DNA of 64,000 nt, from positions 434,001-498,000 of the forward strand of contig NZ_JAAAKZ010000003.1 in NCBI RefSeq assembly GCF_009905605.1. Direction: 5' to 3'. This DNA comes from Runella sp. CRIBMP. Lineage in GTDB: Bacteria > Bacteroidota > Bacteroidia > Cytophagales > Spirosomataceae. Under the pieces are notes generated by a model. It saw nothing but the letters and a program-made list of their open reading frames with translations, was not told the DNA's origin and searched no databases. A program made the translations under genes and the position numbers. How positions within the stretch are numbered: position 1 is the first letter of the stretch; each line of letters starts with the position of its first letter. This document shows, piece by piece, positions 7,332-15,000 of the stretch.

Positions 7332-9290
7332 TTAACGGTTCATAATCCTTAATCCCGCCTGAAAACCTACCCAATTGGTCAAATCAAGGCCATTGCGAAG
7401 CGTTGTGTTTGGAAAGACTTGATACAGAGTTGATTTGTCTACTTTTAGATAACCAGGTTGGGCTGTCATGGCTGTGAGAGAGGCCGCGCCGAAGAGGGCC
7501 ACCCCGCGCGCGATTCTTTTTTCAAGTCCTAAACTTGCCCGGTAAAAATTTCCATTGGATGTATCGAAGCGATTGGTGGCTTCCATGATTTTATTGGCGG
7601 TGAGGTCGAGGTTGGTCATCCAGCCACGCCCGAAGTTGATAGCGGTGCCAAGGCCATAGCCAAAGGTGTAGAGGGGTTTGTCGGCCATGCCAAAACTGCC
7701 ACCGATGGTGACAATATTGTACAAACGTCGAACGCCTGTTTTAAAGGTAAGGTTGGCGTAATTGAGTTCGTCGGTACTGATTTCAAAACGACGATACCCG
7801 TTGCGTCTTACAAAACTGAATATTCCGATGGGAACGGCACCTGATGAGTCAGCATAGTTGAATACCCCCAATTGGAGCCCTTTTTCGTGGATGGTTGCAT
7901 AGTTTATAAAAGGGCTTATCTGAACACCGCGAAATTTCCTGAGTGCTACGTTGCCAAATCCGCTTATCTGCCAGCCGCGCATGTTGCCGAGCGTTACGTT
8001 GGCAAAGCCACTTATCTGCCAGCCGTACATTTTGCCCATTGTAACGCTTGCAAAGCCAGCGCTTTGGAAGCCGTAATAAAAATTCTGACCCGTTAAGTTA
8101 GCAAATCCCGCTACCTGAACCCCGCTGTGATTGCCTCCTGTGGCATTAGCAAAGCCTGCCAATTGCATGCCTTCAACATTTTTTAAAACGGCATTAGCAA
8201 AGCCTGATGTTTGCAATCCGTATACGTTCCGACCCACCAAATTGGCAAAGCCCGCAAATTGAGCACCGTGTACATTCCAACGGACAAGGTTGGCAAAACC
8301 ACCCACTTCCAAGGCGTTAACGCCGAGTGAATAGCCTGCGATGATATTAAAAGACATTGAATTGACGACGTTCCCGCTCATGACGTGGTTGGTCCCGACA
8401 AACGGAAGCAATGAAACCTGAAACGGTCGATAAAGCGTATCTCGTACGTTTTGAATGTGAACCGCCTGTTTAGCCGTGGCAAAGGCATCGACAAAGGTTT
8501 TTTCAACTTTATCTAAATTGGTTCGCTTGGGCTTGGCCGTGGTAAGTGCGGTATCATTTGAGGCGATTAATATTGGTTGTACGGTGGGAACCCGAACGAT
8601 TAGGGTATCGGTTGCGGGGCGAGAAATCGTCTTGAGTTGCGGTGCAACCGCCTGTAATCGGTCATCGAGGGGCATTTGTACCAAGCTGATGTCCAAAGAG
8701 CGTTCGGTGACCGCAATGCTAGAACCAAAATATCGCTCCTTGCGAACCTCCAGACGCGGATTGGCGAGGGTAGCAGGTATTTTTAGACGATAATATCCTG
8801 CCTGGTTGGTTATGGCGGATGCCAGGGTGCGTTTTTCGAAAATACTGGCCTGGGCAATTCGCTCGCCCGTGGCGCGGTCAAAAACGTAACCGTTGATGAT
8901 GATGTCTTGGGGTTTTTCGGCAGGCAATTCAGCGATTTTTTGGAGAATAATGTGCCCACGCCGCTCTTTGTAGGCCGCCCCCCCTTTAAATATTTCGTCC
9001 AATATCTGCCGAACGGCTTTTCCAGCGGCATTGAGCGTAACGCGCCGATTCAAATCAAACTCGTTGGGATTATACGAGAAGCTAAAATTACCCCGTTCGC
9101 CAATTATCCGTAATACTTCTTCGAGGCGCTCGTTGGTGACCCGTACCGTAATGGCTCGGTCGAGAATCGAGGCTTTCTGAGCGAAGCTCAACGAACTGTT
9201 AAACCCAAAGGTTAAAAGAAAAATGACGTAAGTTACGCGGCTCCGCAAGTTGAGAAAGCGGAAGATGTTGAGAGTCAATACGTGTTTCAT
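7332..9290 (-). CDS. STN and carboxypeptidase-regulatory-like domain protein with GFAN surface repeats
   Basis: A 652-residue exported protein. A signal segment (about 15-38) is followed by an STN (secretin/TonB short N-terminal) domain at about 45-110, then a CarboxypepD_reg-like Ig fold at about 130-205. A linker leads to a tandem array at about 325-465 with units of the form AGFANLVGRNVYGLQT, resembling Leptospira LA_2272-type surface repeats, and a C-terminal beta-strand-rich part ending in FQAGLRIMNR. At the DNA level the repeat anchor recurs at 7950, 7998, 8046, 8097, 8145, 8193, 8241 and 8289. It starts 12 bases after the FecR gene stop, so the two are cotranscribed. STN domains normally cap TonB-dependent receptors or secretins that signal to FecR; this protein has no recognisable TonB plug, which is unusual. 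Function unknown; a surface sensor or adhesin is an inference. Confidence 0.85.
   Translation of the reverse strand: MKHVLTLNIFRFLNLRSRVTYVIFLLTFGFNSSLSFAQKASILDRAITVRVTNERLEEVLRIIGERGNFSFSYNPNEFDLNRRVTLNAAGKAVRQILDEIFKGGAAYKERRGHIILQKIAELPAEKPQDIIINGYVFDRATGERIAQASIFEKRTLASAITNQAGYYRLKIPATLANPRLEVRKERYFGSSIAVTERSLDISLVQMPLDDRLQAVAPQLKTISRPATDTLIVRVPTVQPILIASNDTALTTAKPKRTNLDKVEKTFVDAFATAKQAVHIQNVRDTLYRPFQVSLLPFVGTNHVMSGNVVNSMSFNIIAGYSLGVNALEVGGFANLVRWNVHGAQFAGFANLVGRNVYGLQTSGFANAVLKNVEGMQLAGFANATGGNHSGVQVAGFANLTGQNFYYGFQSAGFASVTMGKMYGWQISGFANVTLGNMRGWQISGFGNVALRKFRGVQISPFINYATIHEKGLQLGVFNYADSSGAVPIGIFSFVRRNGYRRFEISTDELNYANLTFKTGVRRLYNIVTIGGSFGMADKPLYTFGYGLGTAINFGRGWMTNLDLTANKIMEATNRFDTSNGNFYRASLGLEKRIARGVALFGAASLTAMTAQPGYLKVDKSTLYQVFPNTTLRNGLDLTNWVGFQAGLRIMNR
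7866..8306 (-). repeat. 48-bp coding tandem repeat (16-residue GFAN units)
   Basis: Inside the STN protein gene, the codons for Phe-Ala/Gly-Asn/Ser recur eight times with a period of 48 bases, except one 51-base step between 8046 and 8097. The DNA copies have diverged while the protein pattern G-F-A-N...N-x-x-G-x-Q is kept, indicating an old repeat under protein-level selection. Confidence 0.85.
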
Positions 9291-9302
9291 GGCTAGTATG
9301 TT

Positions 9303-10373
9303 TTAAGGACAACCCTGCCCGTCGAGCAGGATGGTTTGCCCTTTTCGGGTGACTTGCAGGTGGAGCGTTTCGGCAATGACGCTCAGGGTAGCGTCCAGAC
9401 TTTCGCGTTCGAAGCGAGCCGTTAATTGGCAATTTTTTAAACGACCGCTCAATTGAATGTCGGTTTGGTAGCCTTCTCGTAGCGATGCAACCACATCGCC
9501 TAAGTTGGTTTTGTCAAAGACGAACACTTTGGTACGGTACGCCATTGCGTTCAAATCGACGGCAGGAAGTTTGATGATGGTATCGGCTTGGGCGGTGGCC
9601 GTTTCATTTTTAACCAACAGTGTTTTGGATTTTGGCGTCGAAAACTGCACTTTTCCGCTCGTTACGGCCACGTTGACTTTTTGGTCGTAAGCACGTACGT
9701 TAAAAGATGTCCCCAAAACCTTGATTTCCGTTCCGTTAGCTTGAATGATAAAGGGGCGTTTTTCGTCGCGTTTTACGTCAAAATAAGCTTCACCTTTCAG
9801 CATAACTGTACGCGTATCCTGCCCAAAATCATTGGCGTACGAAAGGGTTGTGTTGTGATTCAAAAAAACCTTTGTTCCATCGGGCAATATATGCTCGGTG
9901 GTTTTTTGCTGGGTTTTCAGGACGCTGGCAATGGCAGGCTCGTTTGATTTTTCAAAAAAACGGTACCCCAACCAACCAAGGCCCATCACGATTAAAATGC
10001 TCGCCGCCGCCCGCCAAAAACGGAAGCTCGAAGGCGACTTGCCCGAGCGAAGCGGCCGAACGTCGTCGTCGTTTTTGTGGATTGTAAACGGAAGCGGATT
10101 TTGTGCGGCGACTTCCGAATCGTTCATGGCTGGCGTTGAAGGTTGAGCTTCAAACCGACCACTGACTTTTTTCCAAGCCGCCTCTACGTCGACTTCGGAC
10201 ACTGGTTTGACAGCCTCTGCTGCTTCCCATATTTTCTGAAAACGAAGCAGTTCTTCCTCGTGGCCCGCCGATTGGCCCAGCCACGCTTTTACCTGGCGGG
10301 TTTCGTCGGGGGTGGTTTCCCCTGCCACGTAACGCGCCAGCAAATCGTCAGGAATATGTACGTTCGAATTCAT
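9303..10373 (-). CDS. FecR-family anti-sigma factor
   Basis: A 356-residue single-pass inner-membrane protein. The N-terminal cytoplasmic part (residues 1-85, beginning MNSNVHIPDDLLARYVAGET) matches the anti-sigma region of Bacteroidota FecR proteins. One TM segment lies near 120-136 (AAASILIVMGLGWLGYRF). The periplasmic FecR domain follows (about 150-245, with HILPDGTKVFLNHNTTLSY and GEAYFDV), and the C terminus (about 285-350) resembles the STN-like DUF4974 domain. In this family the cytoplasmic part holds an ECF sigma factor inactive and the periplasmic part receives a signal from an outer-membrane STN domain. The gene starts 14 bases after the sigma-factor stop, as expected for a sigma/anti-sigma operon. 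Confidence 0.95.
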   Translation of the reverse strand: MNSNVHIPDDLLARYVAGETTPDETRQVKAWLGQSAGHEEELLRFQKIWEAAEAVKPVSEVDVEAAWKKVSGRFEAQPSTPAMNDSEVAAQNPLPFTIHKNDDDVRPLRSGKSPSSFRFWRAAASILIVMGLGWLGYRFFEKSNEPAIASVLKTQQKTTEHILPDGTKVFLNHNTTLSYANDFGQDTRTVMLKGEAYFDVKRDEKRPFIIQANGTEIKVLGTSFNVRAYDQKVNVAVTSGKVQFSTPKSKTLLVKNETATAQADTIIKLPAVDLNAMAYRTKVFVFDKTNLGDVVASLREGYQTDIQLSGRLKNCQLTARFERESLDATLSVIAETLHLQVTRKGQTILLDGQGCP

Positions 10374-10387
10374 TTAGTAGTTGTCAA

Positions 10388-10966
10388 TCATAAGTAGTCG
10401 GTTAAACCCAACCAAATCAAAACGGGTAAGTAATCCGCAAGCTCAGTTCGTAATATTTTGAGGGCTTTTCCAATTTGGTTTTCGACGGTTTTGACCGAAA
10501 GACCCAGTTGGTCGGCAATCTCTTGGTATTTTAGTTCATCAAAACGACTCAATTTAAAAATGATTCGGCATTGTTCGGGCAGTTTTTCGATGGCTACCGA
10601 TAACTGTTGTTCCAACTCATTTTTATAGACCGTTTGGCTTACTGATTCATACGTGGTTTCTTGGTGATACGTGGCGTATTGTTGGTGTTCATCCCTTACT
10701 TTTTGGTGTTTGATTCGGTTAAGGCAATGATTATGCACTGCCCGGTACAAATACGATTTCAATGATTGAGTAATTTCAATCTCAGTTCGTTTTTCCCAAA
10801 TGTTCACAAACACGGTTTGGACAATTTCCTCCGCTTCGTCAGCATCCCGCAAAATCGAACGTCCGTAGGCGCATAGGCTGCCGTAGTGCTTTCGAAACAC
10901 CTGTTCGAAAACCCCTTCATTTCCCTGCCCAATGGCTATAAGTATTTGTGTATCCGATAATTGCAC
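10388..10966 (-). CDS. ECF RNA polymerase sigma-70 factor (Bacteroidota family)
   Basis: A 192-residue extracytoplasmic-function sigma factor. Region 2 is at about 25-95 (FEQVFRKHYGSLCAYGRSIL, then DADEAEEIVQTVFVNIWEKR) and region 4 at about 125-180 (LPEQCRIIFKLSRFDELKYQ, then the helix-turn-helix EIADQLGLSVKTVENQIGKA). It most likely directs transcription of its own operon and perhaps other targets when released by the FecR protein encoded next. A TAACTTTG element 23 bases upstream of the start codon is a candidate -7 box for the housekeeping sigma factor. Confidence 0.96.
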   Translation of the reverse strand: MQLSDTQILIAIGQGNEGVFEQVFRKHYGSLCAYGRSILRDADEAEEIVQTVFVNIWEKRTEIEITQSLKSYLYRAVHNHCLNRIKHQKVRDEHQQYATYHQETTYESVSQTVYKNELEQQLSVAIEKLPEQCRIIFKLSRFDELKYQEIADQLGLSVKTVENQIGKALKILRTELADYLPVLIWLGLTDYL

Positions 10967-10988
10967 GAAATGACGAATCGTTTTGGGG

Positions 10989-10996
10989 CAAAGTTA
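10989..10996 (-). promoter_or_regulatory. -7 element upstream of the ECF sigma gene
   Basis: On the reverse strand this reads TAACTTTG, a full match to the Bacteroidota -7 consensus TAnnTTTG, 22 bases before the start codon. No TTG at the usual -33 distance is obvious. Confidence 0.45.
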
Positions 10997-11143
10997 ACGC
11001 TTTACCCTTAACGATAGGGCCGTTTTTGTGACGAGTTGTTGAAAATGATGGTTGGAACCGCATTTTAGGTAGGACAAGCGAACCAAAGTTTACCCCTACG
11101 TGAGGCGTGTATTTTTTTTGATGTCTTTCAAGTGAGGTGCTTC

Positions 11144-11175
11144 CACTGAAAAAAAAGAAAATATTTTTTTCAGTG
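11144..11175. other. 12-bp inverted repeat upstream of the DUF2807 gene
   Basis: CACTGAAAAAAA (11144-11155) pairs perfectly with TTTTTTTCAGTG (11164-11175) across 8 bases. It lies about 70 bases before the DUF2807 start. It could be a protein-binding site, or a terminator-like hairpin for transcription entering from the left; the sequence alone does not decide. Confidence 0.45.
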
Positions 11176-11243
11176 TAGTATGGGGGAAGATGAAATGTAA
11201 GTTGTCATAGGTTCAAAACAGTTTAATTAATACCATAACAGTC

Positions 11244-11975
11244 ATGAAAAAGTTAAGTGTTGTTTCTGCCCGGTTGGCAAGTTTTGTCTTTTTTATTTTT
11301 GCCCTTCAATCCTGTGTTTTTATTGATGGCGATGCTCGTTTGGATCCTAAAAATCCTGACAGTGAAACCTTCGATCTCCGCGATTTTGACCGGTTGGAAA
11401 TGGGTAGCGCCTTCGACGTAAAGGTGCGCCAATCGGGCCAGTTCAGTATTTTTGTGCGCGGTGACCGCCGCGATATTGATGACTTAGAAGTGTTTGTGGA
11501 TCGCAGCGGTAAGTTGGTCATTCGCTACCGTAATTACCGGGTTCGGCGCTATGACATGGACGTCGATATTACGATGCCTGTTTTACGCGGAGTTGATTTT
11601 TCAGGTGCCACCGTTTCTACCATTGACGGCTTTACCAATACCCGTGATTTGGAAGTGGAATTGTCGGGCGCATCAAAATCGACCATTGACGGCGACTGGG
11701 AACGCGTAGACATTGACCTTTCGGGAGCCTCCAATCTTACATTGCGCGGGCAGGGGCTAAGCCTGACCGGCGATTTGTCGGGGGCCTCTAAGTTAAATGC
11801 TTTTGATTACGTGGTTGATAATGTTGATTTGGGCCTCTCGGGCGGAAGTAACGCCAACGTATTGGTTGATAAATCTTTGAAAGTAGATGCGAGCGGCGGT
11901 AGCAGCTTGCGCTACCGTGGCAACCCAGAAGTACGCTCCAATGTATCGGGCGGAAGCAGTGTGAAGAAAGATTAA
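11244..11975 (+). CDS. DUF2807 (GIN-domain) lipoprotein
   Basis: A 243-residue lipoprotein: a hydrophobic signal ends in FALQSC with the lipid-modified Cys at about 26. The remainder matches the 'putative auto-transporter adhesin, head GIN domain' (DUF2807) pattern: an entry strand pair FDRLEMGSAFDVKVRQSG, then stacked short repeats each containing LSGAS or LSGGS (for example VDFSGATVSTIDG, VELSGASKSTIDG, IDLSGASNLTLRG, GDLSGASKLNA, LGLSGGSNANV, SNVSGGSSVKK). The family forms a right-handed beta-helix-like surface domain of unknown function. It is divergent from the ECF sigma gene and ends in a hairpin shared with the convergent T9SS gene. Confidence 0.92.
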   Translation: MKKLSVVSARLASFVFFIFALQSCVFIDGDARLDPKNPDSETFDLRDFDRLEMGSAFDVKVRQSGQFSIFVRGDRRDIDDLEVFVDRSGKLVIRYRNYRVRRYDMDVDITMPVLRGVDFSGATVSTIDGFTNTRDLEVELSGASKSTIDGDWERVDIDLSGASNLTLRGQGLSLTGDLSGASKLNAFDYVVDNVDLGLSGGSNANVLVDKSLKVDASGGSSLRYRGNPEVRSNVSGGSSVKKD

Positions 11976-11981
11976 AAATAG

Positions 11982-12014
11982 CCAACGGAGCCGTTTAAAC
12001 CACGGCTCCGTTGG
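11982..12014. terminator. Bidirectional terminator hairpin
   Basis: CCAACGGAGCCGT (11982-11994) pairs perfectly with 12002-12014 across a 7-base loop. It lies between the convergent DUF2807 and T9SS genes. The A-rich left flank gives the reverse strand a U-rich tail; the forward tail is weaker. Confidence 0.8.
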
Positions 12015-12020
12015 TAACAT

Positions 12021-15000
12021 TTATTGTTTACTGATTTTGAAAGTAGCCTTACGGTTGCCCATTTTTAGATTTAAGAAGTAGGTGCCTGCGGGCCAAGTCG
12101 TAGTGTTGATGGTTTCGTCATAAGAAGAAAGATTTTTTGCTTCTTTCTTTAGCAAAATACGCCCAGTATTATCAACCACCTGCCACTGAATCTCGCTTGA
12201 GATAATTTCTGAAATCACGATATGAAGATAATCGGTGGTTGGATTGGGATAAACCCGTAACTGAGCGACGCCCCAATTGTCAACGGCCGTAATGAGCGTG
12301 ACGGTCACTCTGCCCGATGCTTTCCCTTCTCCACATGCATTGCTCACCGAGCGCAGCGTGTACACATCTGATCCTTTGGGCTGAACGCTCCTCAGAAGCG
12401 GCGTACGGGTGGTACTACCCGAAAGCGTGTCGGAGGAGCCGTAGCCAATGACATAATTCCACGGAAAACTGCCTTTAAAATCCATTTGAAGGGTGATAGG
12501 CTCGCCCGTCAGAATGCTTAAAGAGTCTTTCTTCTGCGCTTCTACAAGGGTGCCGCTGGGCAAGATTCGCATCCCAAAAGGTACCGAAACAACTTCTTCT
12601 GTGGGAAGGGTGGTAGAGGTACTTACGCGGATTTGGTAGGCCGCACCCATGGATAGCGTATCAGGCAATTTCGCTTTGATGACTTCGTTAAATGGAAAAA
12701 CAGGATTGGTAACGGAATTGGTTCCGAGCGTAATTGGGCGGTTGAAAAGACCGTTTTTGTCGGATAAATAAGCCGTAAATTTATACGTCGGTGCAGTCGG
12801 AATATCGGCTTTGAAGCCTATTGTTATCGAATCAGCAGGGCAGTAATTTGTTTTGTTTAAACTGGTTATTTGGACCGTAGCTTTTTTGACCACTGCGCGC
12901 ACCTGACCCTCCACGCGACCCAATCCGCAGCTATTTTTCATGGTTACGGTGTAAGTTAGGCTTGAGTCGGGGGTGGTACGAAACAAGTAGGTGTTTTGAG
13001 CGGTTTGGTCTGTCAGGCCGTTTGAAAGGGTAAAACTCCAAGGAGGAATGCCCGTAAATTTAAGCTGCATCGGAATACTCTCGCCTTTCCAGATTTCAGC
13101 GCTTTGCCGGTTGTCTTGGGTGGAAAAGGTAACTTTGGGCGCCAGTTGAATGGTATAAAAAGCCGCTTGTTTTGCCTCAAAAATGGAAGTTTGGGCAGGG
13201 ACCACCGCAATCTGATAGTCACCGTGGAGCAATGAATCTGGCAAGGTAATTTTCATAGGGCTGGTTTGACCAGTGCCAATAACGGTTCTTTTTGGATAAA
13301 AGCTAGGACTTAAAGCTGATAAATAGGCCTCATAGACGGTGTTAGGAGCATTGTTTTTTACACTGAAAGGAATGTTGTAGCTATTGCCAGAACACAAAGT
13401 GGGATAGGCCAATTTATTGGTTTGTACTTCCATAACTGCCTTCGAAGCAGGGGCAGGTGTTGCACCAGTTAGGCCTGAGAGTTCAGCATCCAACAGATAG
13501 GGCGTGTAGTTGCGCCCACCGCCGCATGACCACAGCGGACGGGTTTTTAAAGCAATAATATTGACTCCTTCTTTAAAAAATTGAGTCGGAATGCTAAGGA
13601 TATTTTTGGTGAAAATAGGTCCAGATTGGGCGAGAAGGGTATCGACCTTCATGCCATTGATATAAATACCCACTGCCACGTCTTGGAAACGGGAAATCTG
13701 CAATTGAAAGCCCGTAAAGTTGTTTTTTTGGGATAAGATAAAGATTTTCTTGAAATACGCGTTTCCGCCAATCTCAAGGTCTCTGATGAGGGTTCCATCT
13801 TTCAATCCGTTGGTATTCCAAGCCGTATAATCTACAAAAGGTGCCTGACCGTACCAATCATTGTCACGTTGGGGATTCCAGACTGTATCCTTGCTCCAAG
13901 CGGTAAAATTGCTCCATTCGGGAGCGTAATAAGGGCCACCACTGCCGCTAACGCAAGAATGCAACTCCACGTGCGAAAACCAAGTACTTGTAAAAGGCAT
14001 CAGGCGCTTTACGCTGGGGTCTTTGATGATGCTAAACGAGTCGGCAACGACGAAGGTATTGCTACCTTCGGGTTCTTTGATGAACTTAACATCTAGGCGA
14101 TTGTCATTGAAAAGTAATTCGACCGAGCCGCCAGTTACGTGGTAAAAATCATTGCTCGACGCAAGCACATCCAATGGAAGCATGGAAGTACTTGGTGATT
14201 TGACCACATTGGCATCGGTAGGGTTGTATCCGCCGTCGTTTAAAGTGGGGCTGTAAAAACCTCTACCTGCCGAACCCGTCAAAATGTAAGAATAAGCCGT
14301 TTCGGCGCTTGTTTTTACGTATGGGGTTGTGCGCCCCAAGTTACCGTTTAGGCTGAAATCAGTTTTACGGGTAGTGCCGCTTTTTCTAACCATACCCGCC
14401 CGTAAGTACGCATGGGTATGAGAAACCACAATAGCATCTACGTGGTAGGCAGGCTCTTCCAGAATAGGCAGCAGGCGCTCTCTCACTCTCTTCAAATCAG
14501 CTTCGTCTTCAAAATGTCCGATGGTAGAAAAAGGAGGAATGTGAAAGGTGACCACGGTCCAACGTTTGGTGTTGTTAGCCAAATCATTCTTAAGCCACTG
14601 TATCTGAGGTATTTGATTTACATCGCCTTCGTTTTGGTCCCGTACAATGGAGAGGTCGCCCCATATTTGTTTGTATTCTGCTTGCTCGTTGGGGTCTACC
14701 CATAGGCTATGCCCCTCAATAAGATATGGATTCAAAACCACAAAGTGAACATCCCCCTGATTGAAGGAATAATACCCTTTTTCAACCCCCAATGTAGGGC
14801 GAGGATACGAAAAGGCCGAATAACTTGCCGCTGTTTGTTTGTGGTAAGCTTTTTGGATTTTAACAATTTTATCATTGAGTACAAAAGCGTTGTCAGGATC
14901 ATAGTCGTGATTGCCTAATACTGTCCAAAAGGGGGTTTTAGACAAAAGTGGCTTGTCAGCAGGGCGGTTATAAAACCTGAAAAAAGTCGTATCCAAAGCC

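Noticed and set aside
7866-8306. Regular 48-base repeats as a CRISPR array
   Set aside because: The period is coding and in frame, copies are diverged, and there is no spacer/repeat split.
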